Positions 1 to 10,735 of a DNA stretch of 64,000 bases are shown piece by piece. The stretch covers positions 7,721,542 to 7,785,541 of the forward strand of contig JALMQS010000681.1 of the NCBI GenBank assembly GCA_024734495.1. The letters are read 5' to 3'. Position 1 is the stretch's first letter. Each line of letters starts with the position of its first letter. Both the position numbers and the translations under genes were made by a program. The DNA comes from Forficula auricularia. Lineage: Eukaryota; Arthropoda; Insecta; Dermaptera; Forficulidae. The notes under the pieces are model-generated. The model worked only from the letters and a program-made list of their open reading frames with translations. It was not told where the DNA came from and made no database searches.

Positions 1-139
1 AAAATGAGTGTTGAATAATTTTATCGACACCATGCACAATTAATCGATCAATCTCTCTTCTATTCTTCGGAAATGGTTTTCCCTTACTTAAAGGAGGAAA
101 TTATTTTTTTGAAAGTAAAAATAACAAAAAACTGTTTTT
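1..139. other. AT-rich flank, no gene seen
   Basis: No coding signal is visible. The last ~30 bases (about 109-139, beginning GAAAGTAAAAATAACAA) reappear in similar form at 1776-1825, just beyond the R1 repeat that starts at 140, so this stretch may belong to that repeat or be a long flanking duplication. Confidence 0.5.
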
Positions 140-587
140 AACCGACTTCAAAAAAGGAGGAGGTTCTCAATTCGACTGAATTTTTTTTTGTGTCTATATT
201 ACCTGATATCTTTGCCAATTGTGAACCGACTTTGATAATTTTTTTGCATTGGGTTCAGTCTAGCTTCCGATTGGTCCCGTTTTTTTTCATTGGTATTGGA
301 CCTTTTTTGCTATGTTTGTTCAGGCATAACTTCTTTGTTTATGAACCGATTTCGATGATTCTTTTTATATTGGAAAGACCCTCTTTACCTTAGGGGTGGT
401 TCCATATTAATTTGGTCAAGTTCTGATGATATGATCAATGACGAATTAATGTAAATTTCCAATTCTTATGAGCAAATAATCGAAATTATAATAAATAAAA
501 TCTTTCAATGAAAAAAATCTTAAAACATTCAATTAAAACCCGCAAAAGTTTCGAGATAATTTCTCTATTTATGCATTGAATTTTATT
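140..587 (+). repeat. R1 dispersed repeat, head segment, copy 1
   Basis: Begins AACCGACTTCAAAAAAGGAG and runs through a segment found again near 9381, 25441 and 38607. Its conserved translation (HWVQSSFRLVPFF and FVYEPISMILF in one frame) reflects copying of the repeat and not a protein: the copies carry stops and shifts. The trailing part (about 440-587) matches 25760-25917. A similar ACCGACTTCAAAAAAGGAGG string is, from memory, common in insect genomes, especially Lepidoptera; this could not be checked here. Confidence 0.8.
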
Positions 588-1258
588 ATCATTTTCTGAA
601 GGGATGGGGAAAGATGGATGGGACCGAGGATAAACCAACTCGACTTGATTGGGGAATAATGGAATTGAAATAATTATCGGAAAAGAGGTTTTTTTTATCT
701 AATTAGATTTTTTCCTCTTATTAAAAACAAGGACTAAAGATGAATAAGGACACTCGATGGAGGAGCAAGCAATCTCCGGAATCGAAGCAAAAATACAATG
801 TATGCAATTTCATCAATGTAAAATAATTGGTTTAATAAAATTTATAAATTTATATCATTTTCTGAAGGAATGGGGACTGGATTATGGAATTGAAATAATT
901 ATCGGAAAAGAGGTTTTTTTATCTAATTAGATTTTTCCTCTTATTAAAAACAAGGACTAAAGATGAATAAGGACACTCGATGGTGGAGAAGTAATCTCCG
1001 GAATCGAAGCAAAAAATACAATGTATACATTAATTAATGTAAAATAATTGGTTTAATAATATCATTTTCTGAAGGAATGGGGACTGGATTATGGAATTGA
1101 AATAATTATCGGAAAAGAGATTTTTTTATTTAATTAGTTTTTTCCTCTTTATTAAAAACAAGGACTAAAAGATGATCAAGGACATTCGATGGTGGAGAAG
1201 TAATCTCCGGAGTCGAAGCTCAAAAACAATGTATCCATAAATTCATGTAAAATGATTT
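588..1258. repeat. Three-copy ~200 bp tandem repeat inside R1
   Basis: Units start with ATCATTTTCTGAA at 588, 854 and 1061; the next ATCATTTTCTGA at 1259 resumes R1. Unit lengths are about 266, 207 and 198 bp. Each holds an AATTATCGGAAAAGAG block, a T-rich block, AACAAGGACTAAAGATGA and an AATCTCCGGA block. In R1 copy 3 (about 25905) the same R1 sequence continues without these units, so the array is an insertion or expansion specific to this copy. Confidence 0.85.
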
Positions 1259-1383
1259 ATCATTTTCTGATTCATTCGTCCGACTCTTTGTTTTACGAGA
1301 TGCATGCAAGGTATTATATTAAGTCACTATTAATAACATCACTAAAAAGAGAAAAATAAAAATAATTTCTATAAGAAAAAATA

Positions 1384-1768
1384 AAACCGACTTCAAAAAA
1401 ATTAAATGCAACAAATAAAATAATAAGAACTCAAAAATAAAATAAAATGCAATAAAAAGTATAAAATAATTATCTAATTAACTTGCAACTAAACGACGAA
1501 ATATTAACATGAAATCACTTTTTGAAGTCGGTGCCAAACAAACTATGTATATATGCGAGCGTACCCGTCAAACGTACTAAGTAAAATCCGTCGAGTTTGA
1601 TTCATAAAATGTAAATGTTTGGCACCGACTTCAAAAAGTGATTTCATGTTAATATTTCGTCGTTTAGTTGTAACTAAATTAGATAATTATTTTATACCGT
1701 TTAGTGCATTTTATTTTATTTTTGAGTTCTTATTATATTATTATTTAATTTTTTGAAGTCCGTTTTAT
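1384..1768. repeat. R1 terminal palindrome, copy 1
   Basis: Large inverted repeat. The left arm starts AAACCGACTTCAAAAAAATT and ends GAAGTCGGTGCCAAAC near 1537. The right arm starts GTTTGGCACCGACTTC near 1616 and ends TTTTTTGAAGTCCGTTTT. Arms are about 150 bp with a spacer of about 80 bp. Equivalents occur at 9731-10076, 26031-27606 (interrupted) and, truncated, at 25207 and 38950. Confidence 0.85.
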
Positions 1769-2205
1769 TTTTTTGTTTGAAAGTAAAAAAATAAGTAAAA
1801 ATAACAACAAAACTGTTTTTTGAGATTAATCAAAAGGAAACAGGAAAGGCATCTTTTCCCTTCAACTACTCTATCTCTATCTCCATCTTTCATTTTTCGA
1901 CGCTTTTGTTCGACAGAGTAAATGGGAAAATTTTAATATTAAATGCCCAACATTCCCTTCATATATCTTGGAATATTATATTTATAATCATCAAAGGGTT
2001 TTCTCATGTTTTTTTTTTATTAATATTTTCATTCTTGGCTTAACTAGGAATTTTTTAAATATTATATTTTTAACTATAAAATATTTGAAACAAATAAATT
2101 TAAACATTTTTATTTGTATGAACATTAAGAACAAATACAAAAATAAATTTTATGAAACAAATATTGATAGATTTTAAAACAATTTATTGATTTCTTTATC
2201 TTAAT
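1769..2205. other. AT-rich intergenic stretch
   Basis: Contains a run (1776-1825) similar to the sequence before 140, then pyrimidine-rich and AT-rich DNA. An open frame at 1968-2177 encodes only Phe/Ile/Asn/Lys-rich sequence and is not supported as a gene. Confidence 0.5.
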
Positions 2206-2210
2206 ATATA

Positions 2211-2350
2211 GTACCTGGAGCCACCGAGCGATGCTCGGTACCTTGTGCTTCAGTTAAAAGCTATATATTAATATTATTTTTAATTTAAAAACCCCGCACC
2301 TCGCCCCCGGACCCCCCACTGCACCCTACCTCCTGCTCCCCACATCCACA
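2211..2350 (-). mobile_element. Helitron-like 3' end fragment
   Basis: On the minus strand this ends in a perfect hairpin (ACCGAGC-GAT-GCTCGGT, 2223-2239) followed by GGCTCCAGGTACT. The same terminal hairpin and downstream bases close the complete elements at 26747-27567 and 40838-41611. The C-rich tract at about 2290-2345 matches the GC-skewed tract before their 3' ends. No matching 5' end was found nearby, so this is a truncated 3' portion. Confidence 0.65.
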
Positions 2351-2845
2351 CATCAGGTCAGGTTTTAGAATTAAAAATTTTTTTTTTGGTAAATTTTTCT
2401 TTGCTTAGGTTTAATATAAGTATGATCAATTTAAATAAAATATTCTAATATTTATTTTAGACCTTCGTTTAACTGATGAAAATCACGGTATGTGGCAAAC
2501 CACGCGCCTTTGACCAAACAATTGACCAAAATGAATTAAAAGTAGAAAATAATCTTACTCGTATGACTAAAAATAAATAAATAAATTTCAACCTGAAAAC
2601 GAGAGCGCTTCAATTTTTAGTTTTGTGAGTGTGGACATTTTTTGGGTACTAAATAAAAAAAAATAGTTTCTAGTTTTTATGGTATATTCTGTAAAATAGT
2701 GTATTTTTAAATATTTTAATTTTCTGTATTTCAAACTTGGGAAATTTGCATTTATAATAGAGAAACAGCGACAAAGATTATTAATCATAGTACCCTGGGG
2801 TATATTTGTGTTATATCTTGTGAATCTTTAAAATTTCTTTTTAAT
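2351..2845. other. AT-rich stretch, nothing recognised
   Basis: No repeat shared with the rest of the window and no plausible gene. The minus-strand open frame at 2588-2788 has AT-driven composition only. Confidence 0.4.
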
Positions 2846-2847
2846 AG

Positions 2848-3055
2848 TTCATCTCCACATATACCTATGCTGAGTGTGTTTAACTGTTTTACACAGATAT
2901 ACGGGATCTACTTTTAAACGCCGGTTAGGAACGGTTAGTTTAGAGAGGTTGTCTAGGCAATTATACTCTTGGTAGTTTGCCATTGCTTTCCAAGAGGAGG
3001 CGGTTGCAAATATCTGCCGAGACTCAGTCTTGACCAGCATACTTCAGGACAAATA
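2848..3055 (-). mobile_element. SINE-C copy 1 (tRNA-derived, truncated)
   Basis: Read on the minus strand it aligns with the longer copies at 7437-7681 and 53836-54106 through the body (GAGTCTCGGCAGATATTTGC, then CCTCCTCTTGGAAAGCA, then CTCAGCATAGGTATATGTGG). The tRNA-like head is cut: only a degraded B-box region near 3030 remains (GGTCAAGACTG against GGTTCGAGACC), and the 3' tail is missing. Non-autonomous retroelement relic. Confidence 0.75.
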
Positions 3056-3640
3056 ATAATAGGTTTAGAAGAAGTGAATCAAAATTTCATCACAAGATTC
3101 TACCCAGACAGCCGGAGAGACAAACAGAGCTACCGAGTTAAATAAAAGCATGTAATAATCCTAGTTAACGCAACTTATTCTTGTCCTTATCTCTTTTTTT
3201 AATATCTATAACATTTCTACAATTTATTTGGAATTCAGTACCAGAAAAAAAGCTTTCTCTTAGCTTCCCTTAAGTCGGCCATTGATTGATGGAAGCGATT
3301 TCGAACCTCTGATTGTGGCCGTCGATTCGATTCCTTGGGTCCGTGAAATTGGCAAATGCCCTGGGGCTAGTAAAGCCCCCATTGCTTTAGAAATTGAATG
3401 AAAAAATAAAAAATATAATAAGGCGCATGATGTTCAAAAGAAACTTATTTCTTGTCTTTAAAAATATCATATCTTAACCAAGAAATGTTTTAAAATTTCT
3501 TCTTAAAGAAAAACAACCATATTTGTTCGATTATTTTCTATTGAAGACGGAATGATAGAACTCAATGCTGAATTGATGCAAAGGCATGCCCAAAAATAAT
3601 AAAAACGACAAATTTAGAACAAAAGAATTTATTAGAGGGC
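3056..3640. other. Mixed stretch without gene
   Basis: Mostly AT-rich. A higher-GC patch (about 3265-3385) contains the short hairpin GGGGCT-AGTAA-AGCCCC near 3365-3380. It may be old repeat DNA; no family was identified. Confidence 0.4.
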
Positions 3641-3649
3641 ATTTTCATC

Positions 3650-4060
3650 GTCTTAAAAAATCCGACGATTTGGAAGATTATCCCTCCTTCTTCAGGGATT
3701 AATTGGTCAGCGTAAGAACCTATCTGTTTATTAATATTATTTTTAATTGTGTTTAATTTCAAAACTTTGTGCATTGATGATGGAAGTATTCAGTCAAAAC
3801 GTTGAAAAAAATATTTTTCATGGAGTCATTACCGTTTGGATATTGAAAATTTTCGATCCTTACTTAGCTGGGAGCCAGTTAAAATGAAAAATAATATTTA
3901 TAATTAAAAAAGACTCATGATGAAGACCAAGTCTTCGAAACTATAGTATCAAACAAATAAATAATATATATACAGATATATAGTTTCGATATATATGTGT
4001 GTATGTTTATTTGCATCAAGCAGAGGACAACCTCTTTGTTTCTCTTTGATGACTCTTTTA
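3650..4060. repeat. Repeat with two hammerhead-like cores
   Basis: The minus strand at 3666-3695 reads CTGAAGA, A, GGAG, loop, CTTCC. The plus strand at 3914-3941 reads CTCATGA, T, GAAGAC-CAA-GTCTTC, GAAAC, with a perfect 6-bp stem. The segment shares long stretches with 29060-29240, including ATTTTTCATGG, the region around CAGCAGATAAGCCAGT, and GCATCAAGCAGAGGACAACC. Probably a terminal fragment of a Penelope-like or related element. Confidence 0.55.
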
Positions 4061-4111
4061 CTTGAATTCAAAGTCTAAAATTAAAAATAATATTAATATA
4101 TTGGTTTTTAA

Positions 4112-4360
4112 CTAAAGCCAGGTACTACGTAAAAATAGACCGCCTGTATTGATGTAACCGAAAGACGCCTCTGGATCGTTTGAGCCTACACTACAGGCGT
4201 CCTTAATAAAATGAATATTTTTCATAATGTTTAAAATTGAACCGCCATCTCCTATGAGCTCATTTCCTATTTTTCTAATTAACAGTGACGACGCTAGGGG
4301 TGCGCGTGGTTGAGCGAGCGCTTAACGTGTATTGTTCTCGCCCAACCTGCTAAATTGAAC
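4112..4360 (+). repeat. Dispersed repeat K, copy 1
   Basis: Matches the reverse complement of 50215-50485 over about 250 bp: ACCGCCTGTAT, AAAGACGCCTCTGG, AAATGAATATTTTTCAT, GAGCTCATTTCCT, then the GAGCGAGCGCTTAAC region and CTCGCCCAACCTG. Class unknown; no terminal inverted repeats or coding sequence seen. Confidence 0.65.
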
Positions 4361-4561
4361 ATTTAAGCAAAAAATATTGAAAAATCTTAATTACCCGAAA
4401 TAATGCACATTTTTGCTGTCCACCTGCTCACCCTCCAAATTTTTCTCCCTAGTGTCGTCCAACCGAAAAAGAAAAAGGTGGCGCCGCCAAATGACTCATT
4501 CTCGAGTGGATTTTTTAAACAGAATATTGAAATATAATATTATATAATAAATTATTTAATA
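4361..4561. other. Short AT-rich spacer
   Basis: Includes a GC patch (AGGTGGCGCCGCC, about 4476) but no feature that can be named. Confidence 0.3.
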
Positions 4562-5185
4562 TACAGGGTGGGGCATAAAGATCTACACATTTTGAAGAGA
4601 TATAAAAAATGAAAAAATTTAACTAGAAAAAAAACTGAATTCATTTTTGAAAATAACATAAAATAAAATTTGTTTTTAAAATATATTTTAAACATTATAT
4701 CAGATAAAAAAAGGGGGGGGGGGAGATTCAAAAATGAAAATTCTAGTCCTTTTGACAAAACTCAACCAAATTTTGTATACATATTCTGTGGACCCCCAGA
4801 AGGCTAGAAATGCAAAAACTAATCATCCAAAATGAGGGAGGGTCAAAAATGAAAATTCTAGTCCTTTCGACCAAACTCAACCAAATTTTGTATACATTTT
4901 CATTTTTGACCCTCCCCCCATTTTGGGTGGTTAGTATTTGCATTTCTAGCCTTCTGGGGGTCCACAGAATATGTATACAAAATTTGATTGAGTTTGTTCG
5001 AAAGGACTAGAATTTTCATTTTTGACCCCCTGCCCTTTTTTGTCTCATATAATGTTTAAAATATATTAAAAAAAAATTATTTTATGTTCTTTTCAAAAAT
5101 GTATTCAGTTTTTTTCTAGTTAAATTTTTTCATTTTTTTACACTCTCTTCAAAAATGCGGTCAATCTTAATGGCCACTCTGTATA
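4562..5185. mobile_element. Complete fold-back element F1
   Basis: About 620 bp inverted repeat. The left end TACAGGGTGGGGCATAAAG mirrors the right end CCACTCTGTATA. Inner blocks (TTGAAGAGATATAAAAA, TTTAACTAGAAAAAAA, ACTCAACCAAATTTTGTATA, CCCCAGAAGGCTAGAAATGC) recur inverted in the right half. Partial relatives lie at 32970-33355, 42476-42670 and 60627-61128. Non-coding; the mirrored reading frames near 4743-5010 are products of the repeat. Confidence 0.8.
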
Positions 5186-6200
5186 AATATCCCTCGGATT
5201 ATAATATTTTTAGTAATAATAGTTTACATTAAAAGAATAAAAACTTTTTTAAATAGTTTATTATTTTTGATTAATATATGGTATTATGATTAAGGCTACT
5301 TATACTTTCTCCGCTAGATGTTAGTAATCAGACAATAATGGAGAATTAATTTATGAATTTAGGGAGAAATGTTTTCCCGAGAGAGGGAGTAGAATACGAA
5401 CACCAAACTTTGAAGAGACTATAGTATTGAACTAATTTTAGAAAAAATTTCTAAGCATATTATACCAAAACCAAAACCTTTTTCGTCTTTAAGCTGTATA
5501 TGTATTTATTATCTTAGATTTTAAATAATCATATATAGTATTCTAATTTCTTTATGGTTTAAAGGTCATATGCAGTTCACAAGTGAATTAATTATTTAGA
5601 GAATGCCCTCGGGTTCAAATGTATTCGACATTCCTGGCATAAGTAGCTATTCCCTTTGACACTTCAAGTGCTATCCCATATACAACCTGAATATATTGCT
5701 ACAGAAAAGCTTTATATTATGTGTAACAAATGAAGCCTATTAAATTAAATAGGTTTTCATGTCAAAACAAAAATTAAAAATTTAATTATATATAACTAAC
5801 TTTTTTTCTATTCTAATTGCCCTTTTATTTTACACGTTAACTTATAATATACTGTAATTATACATCGAGCTTTTATGAGGATACAATCTGAATTGATCCT
5901 GCAATCATAAAAAATCAAGAATGGGATTGTCTAAAAGTGCAATTTAATATTTCGAAATTGAATTATTAGTTGCATTGAAAAGGTTGGATTTTCGAATCTA
6001 TAAAAAGTCCGCTTTGATTAGTGTAAAAGGGGTTGATTTAGTAAAGCGTTGATCTTATTAAAGGAGATTGCTGGAATTAGACAAGCCATTTTCAAAAAAA
6101 ACATTTGCGGGAAATCAAATGTGGGATATGGGTTAACAAACTGGACTTTATAAAATCTATTATCCATAATAACTAGAGATTTTATATTTAATCTAATATA
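5186..6200. other. AT-rich stretch, nothing recognised
   Basis: About 1 kb without shared repeats, structured ends or plausible reading frames. Confidence 0.4.
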
Positions 6201-6208
6201 GTTTGGCC

Positions 6209-6434
6209 CGAGGGGTGAACCGCGACCTAATATGCTGTAAACCTACTTCCAATTGCACTTCCAAATATTTCCAAGTACTTCCAAATATTTCCAAGTACTT
6301 CCAAATATTTCCAAGTACTTTCAAATATTCCCAAGTACTTTCAAATATTTCCACGTACTCCCAAATATTTCCAAGTACTTTAAAAATACTTACAAAGAGG
6401 TGTACACCTACTTCCAATCGCGGATCACCCCTCG
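6209..6434. mobile_element. CGAGGGG MITE, copy 1
   Basis: Ends CGAGGGGTGAACCGCGA and its inverse TCGCGGATCACCCCTCG. Flanked by an imperfect 8-bp duplication, GTTTGGCC (6201-6208) and GTGTGGCC (6435-6442). Subterminal GTGTACACCTACTTCC is present. The centre is a minisatellite of about 20 bp (CCAAGTACTTCCAAATATTT, about 6255-6375, five to six units). An 8-bp TSD is typical of hAT-type transposons, so a non-autonomous hAT-like element is the best guess; no transposase is present. Confidence 0.85.
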
Positions 6435-6442
6435 GTGTGGCC

Positions 6443-6990
6443 TCTTTGATGAATCAAAAATAAAATTCTTCTCTCCTGTTAATTTAATTGCTCGTATCTG
6501 AATTCTATCTAGGGTGTTGATTTTTTTAATGCCGTCAAATGCAAAATCAGGCGCACTGAGAATATAGGCCTTAACAGACCCTGGTGTTACTCTCTAGTGA
6601 TCAAAAGAATATGAAGATGTCTGGGTACTCTAGACTTGATGGATTGAAGATTATACAGAGTATTCCGTTCACAACGATAAACCTTGAACAGGGGATAGGT
6701 CAGCTTATGACGGTCCAGAACCTAAATTTTTTTTAAGTGTCATAGTTTTCGAGTTTAGGCATTTTTTGAAAATGCTGAAAATTGCTTCCCCTATTTATAT
6801 ATTTACCTATTTTATTATTTTAATTTTTGTCGCGCAATCCTGAATACTTCTACTAATGACCAGAATTCAACATAAAACCATAAGTACTATACTTTTAGAG
6901 AATAAAATATTTTCCCGAACTTTTTTTTATGATCTACGGGAACTTTAGCCCATTTTGACCATTTGTGTTCGTGTCTGTGTGGAAGTGGGT
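6443..6990. other. AT-rich stretch, nothing recognised
   Basis: No gene, repeat or structured end identified. Confidence 0.4.
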
Positions 6991-6994
6991 GTAA

Positions 6995-7100
6995 ATTAAT
7001 GTAGGGATCATAATATAGCCGGTCAAATATTTGCAGCGAGTCGGTTTTGAACCCGCACTAGCTTCGATTAGATGATGGTATGAGTAAACAGAGTGATTTG
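6995..7100 (-). mobile_element. Degraded SINE-C fragment
   Basis: Minus strand contains GGTTCAAAACC (fits the B-box GGTTCRANNCC) followed by GACTCGCTGCAAATATTTG, which parallels GAGTCTCGGCAGATATTTGC after the B box of SINE-C. The rest cannot be aligned by eye. Confidence 0.4.
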
Positions 7101-7436
7101 TACAGATCATTGTACGAATGATTAATTTCGTCTTATGGAAACACATGCCTTGATAGTAGCAATAATAAAATAAGGAAAGTGCGGAAATGCTTTTTTTGAT
7201 GAGCTAGAGAAAGAAGGATCACTAATGGCTGGGTCGTCTATTAGTATGGTAGTTTCATTTCTGAATTGCATCTAAAGTGGAAATAGAATGATGGTAGACC
7301 TATCTTTCTACTGATAAGAACTTTATTCGAGTTAAAGCCTAATACGAGCCTTGTAGACTATAGAGGGGTGCATAATAAGAACTGTTGGTTGTTTGAGAAT
7401 CTCGAACTATTCCCAAATGAGGCTTTTTTTAAGTGC
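7101..7436. other. Spacer without recognised feature
   Basis: No gene or repeat supported. Confidence 0.3.
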
Positions 7437-7681
7437 CATATCAGGTCTCCCTGGCGTTTTGGCTCCTCTCCACATATACCTGTGCTGAGTGTGTTTAGCT
7501 ATTAAGACACATATACGGGACATACTTTTTAACGGCTAGTTTGGAGAGGTTACTAGGCAATTATACTCTTGATAGGTTGCCATTGCTTTCCAAGAGGAGG
7601 CGACTGCAAATATCTGCCGAGACTCGGCGTATTTCAAGCCATCGGCCCGACACTCTGACCACTGAGCCACAGTTGCCTGAG
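7437..7681 (-). mobile_element. SINE-C copy 2
   Basis: tRNA-derived SINE on the minus strand. Near 7670 the head has a good A box, TGGCTCAGTGG, followed by TCAGAGTGTCGGGCC. The B-box region has been deleted relative to copy 3: the sequence passes from AAATACGC straight to CGAGTCTCGG. The body runs through CTCTTGGAAAGCAATGGCAA and ends in GGAGAGGAGCCAAAACG and GGGAGACCTGATA. Without the B box it should not be transcribable by Pol III. Confidence 0.8.
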
Positions 7682-8112
7682 TCTTTAAGGGGGATTATTG
7701 ATTTTATTTCGACAGAGCAAAAGTCAAGCACAAAAGAGAAAAGATGGAGATCTGGTTATTGAAGACTCATTTATACATTTGAAATAATGCTTAATTTGAG
7801 ATATATAAAATGTAAAAAGATGTGTAAAATTTCTCGAGGATCTTAAAAGACAGACAAGTTTCTTTGAAGAAGATTTTCTGACAAAGTATGTTTGTCAATT
7901 CTTCGATGTTTTGCTTGTCTCTTATTTACTTTGAAGTGGAAGAAAAGGCGAAAAGAAACATGACTTGTTAGTCAACAGCTCAAGTAGTACAGTCGTTGAT
8001 TTTCAATGAATTCAATTAGGTGACATTTTGTCAAATGCGTGTTCATTTGTACAGATTATACTATTCCCGAACGTTGGCTGCTCAGCCCCCGCCACATCCA
8101 CACAACAAAAGG
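7682..8112. other. Spacer without recognised feature
   Basis: No gene or shared repeat. The open frame overlapping 7541-7762 lies partly inside SINE-C and is not a gene. Confidence 0.3.
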
Positions 8113-8113
8113 C

Positions 8114-8145
<32 letters not shown>
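8113..8145 (+). repeat. (CAA)11 microsatellite
   Basis: Uninterrupted CAA triplets for about 33 bases. Confidence 0.9.
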
Positions 8146-8477
8146 GGAACAAAAAACAAAAGCCACCATCACTAACGATGAACAAGAACATGGTTAGAGA
8201 GATCGATAAGGCTTGTTAGATTGTAACAAACTCGGCGACAGTACTTGGCAAAGTGTCCTCTGGATATATCGCTCTTTTCAGCTGATTTTCAAACTGAAGT
8301 TAGCAAAGTTCAAAGACAAATTGAAAGAGAATAAGGAGCTTTATTTTTAATACAATTAACAGACAAGACATTCTGTTGGGTACGTATTTTAGTGTGTATT
8401 TATATATTTATACACATGAAGTACAAATCATCCGAAATGACTTTTGCAAAATATTTAAATACTTATGTTAATTGGAA
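8146..8477. other. Spacer without recognised feature
   Basis: No gene, RNA or repeat supported. Confidence 0.3.
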
Positions 8478-8860
8478 TAAGCTGACGTGTTCTGATGTGG
8501 CCATCCACTTGACTTTACCATACAACCTGGCCCCTCACTTATATTTAATATTTAATAAAATTATTTATATTCATGTAGAGGAGGGGGGTTAGTTTTTGCA
8601 TTTTTAGACTCCTGGGGGCCCACTGATTATGTATACAAAATGTGGCAGTGAATTTGGTACAAGAGCCTAGATTTTCATTTTTTGACCATACACCCCCTCC
8701 CCCATTTTGGGCGGTTAGTTTTTGCATTTTTAGACTTCTGGGGTCCCACTGATCATGTATACAAAATTTGGTTGAGTTTGCTCAAATGGCCTAGATTTTT
8801 AATTTTTAACACCCCTCTCCACCACTCTTATTTTTGGGTCGATATGCACCAAAATCTAAT
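8478..8860 (+). mobile_element. Repeat B, 5' portion
   Basis: Starts AAGCTGACGTGTTCTGATGT and passes GACTTTACCATACAACCTGG, as in the complete copy at 33637-34500. It then has the recurring module TTTTGGGCGGTTAGTTTTTG, TTTTTAGACTTCTGGGG and GTATACAAAATTTGGTTGAG, twice. The 3' half of the family is missing. Confidence 0.75.
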
Positions 8861-9380
8861 GAGAAAATTTGAAAGTCGTGTGGTGAACACACCAGTTGAT
8901 TATTATTATATTCATTAATTTATCTTTAATCGACAATTCTGATTCTCTCGGCAAGGAAAAAGCTTTTTTTAGTTTTTAAAAAAGTATATATTTTCTCTTG
9001 AGCTTAAATAGTTAAGTAATAAAAAGATTCACTGCAGATCAGAAAGCGTTGGTCCAGATTACAACCCGGGCTTGTATCATTTGCTTAGCTCACATTTACT
9101 TAAACCGAATAGACATTTTTTCTTTCAAATTAAAAACAAATTTTAAAAACTGATTTATTTAAAATTTTTCTAAGGTCATCTAAATATAAATAAAAATGAT
9201 AATATTATAAATAAATAGATAGAATTGAAAAGATTTTGTTTGGCCGAGAGTAGCAGAGTTGTTGATTCATAAAGAGAAATCAAAGGGTTTATATATTTAA
9301 TTTTTTTTTCTTTTAAAATTCATGGATTCAAACCCGTGGAACTTTTTTCTTGTACATTTACAAAAATATAACAATTTTTT
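8861..9380. other. AT-rich stretch, nothing recognised
   Basis: Part of a small repeat is seen near 9245 (GAGTTGTTGATTCATAAAGA, inverted relative to 29230 and 33407). Otherwise no feature. Confidence 0.35.
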
Positions 9381-9730
9381 AACCGACTTCAAAAAAGGAG
9401 GAGGTTCTCTATTCGACTGAATTTTTTTTTTTTTTGTGTCTATGTTACCTCATATCTGTGCCAATTGTCAAACGATTTTGAAATTATTTTTGCATTGGGT
9501 CCAGTCTAGCTTCCGATTGGTCCCATTTTTTTTCATAGGTATTAGACCTTTTTTATTAGGTTTGTTTAGACCTAATCTCTTTTTGTTTATAAACCGATTT
9601 CGATGGTTCTTTTTTTATCCGAAAGGGGGTGTCTTAGGGATGGTGTCATTTGGTCAAGTTCTGATGATAGGATTACTATTAATAACATCACTAAAAAGAG
9701 AAAAATAAAAATAATTTTTAAGAAAAAAAT
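9381..9730 (+). repeat. R1 head segment, copy 2
   Basis: Same head as at 140 (AACCGACTTCAAAAAAGGAG), leading directly through CTATTAATAACATCACTAAA into the palindrome at 9731. It lacks the ~800 bp present between these points in copy 1, so it shows a compact R1 of about 695 bp (9381-10076) with inverted GACTTC termini. Confidence 0.8.
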
Positions 9731-10076
9731 AAAACCGACTTCAAAAAAATTAAATGCAACAAATAAAATACACTAAAAGGTATAAAATAATTATTATCTT
9801 ATTTAGTTACAACCAAACTACGAAATATTAACATGAAATTACTTTTTTAAGTCGGTGCCAAACAGATACCTTTTATGAATCGCACTCGACGGATCTTACT
9901 TAGTACGTTTGGCTGGTACGCTCGCTTATAGGTATAGTTTGTTTGGCACCGACTTAAAAAAGTAATTTCATGTTAATATTTCGTAGTTTTAGTTGTAACT
10001 AAATAAGATAATAATTATTTTATGCCTTTTAGTGTATTTTTATTTGTTGCATTTAATTTTTTTGAAGTCGGTTTTA
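9731..10076. repeat. R1 terminal palindrome, copy 2
   Basis: Arms start AAAACCGACTTC and end TTTTTTGAAGTCGGTTTT. The inner arm sequence is AAATTACTTTTTTAAGTCGG, with GTGCCAAAC bordering the spacer. Uninterrupted version of the palindrome at 26031-27606. Confidence 0.85.
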
Positions 10077-10429
10077 TTTTTTTCTTAAAAATTATTTTTA
10101 TCTGACATAAATTAAATAGAAATGTGATATACACAGATCTAAATTATTAATTTTATTTATTTACTTTATTCAGATTTTAGATTTAGATTTAAACGCTTAC
10201 ACAGTGCTCTGAGGCAGTTTGCCTCATATGAGCAGTAAAAAAAGAATAATTCACACAAAATAAAAGAAGAAAAAAGAAAAACAAAAGTGTGTGTGAAAAA
10301 GAAAACTCGAGTGAAAGGAAGGTGAGAGATTTCAATTATATTTGAATTCTCCCTTGTCCCTTACAAATTTATAAATCATATTTAATATCCCATATTTAAT
10401 TGTGCAAGTTTGAACTGTCATAAGATCTT
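10077..10429. other. AT-rich spacer
   Basis: No feature recognised. Confidence 0.3.
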
Positions 10430-10735
10430 CTAAGTGATTTCAATCGTGTTTGTTCCAGTATTAGATATCTCTAATTGCTGATATCGTCTAATGTGATATC
10501 GATGTAGCTCAACCCGTTTCTCCATCAACGTCACTCTTAACCCCCACCCATATACCCCCCTATACCCCCAAACCCCAACTTCGAATAAGCATTTCTCGCA
10601 ACTGTATTCTCTATAACGTACTCGTGTTACATGAGAGTTGCATGAAAGCGAAACACAACCAAATGCATCTATTATACCATCATATATGTATAGTTTATGA
10701 TTAAATCTCAGCAAGAAGATGGGTAGAGCTTGTAT
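10430..10735. other. Low-copy balanced-GC block
   Basis: Not matched elsewhere in the window and less AT-rich than its surroundings. It has repeated GATATCG-type motifs (ATATCGTCTAATGTGATATC) and a C-rich run. A 94-residue minus-strand frame spans it but resembles no family recognised. It could be a degraded exon or a regulatory block; neither is established. Confidence 0.25.

Noticed and set aside
190..393. Small protein conserved in four places (also 9436-9708, 25519-25713, 38720-38977)
   Set aside because: Similarity follows the DNA repeat R1 beyond the frame on both sides, starts are inconsistent and copies have frameshifts.
4743..5010. Two similar proteins on opposite strands
   Set aside because: Produced by the inverted arms of fold-back F1.
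6255..6375. Regular ~20-bp units resembling a CRISPR array
   Set aside because: The units are contiguous with no spacers and lie within a eukaryotic MITE.
6203..6501. Overlapping open frames with FQVLPNISKYFQ-type repeats on both strands
   Set aside because: They are translations of the ~20-bp minisatellite inside the CGAGGGG MITE; a repeat unit free of stops creates frames on both strands.
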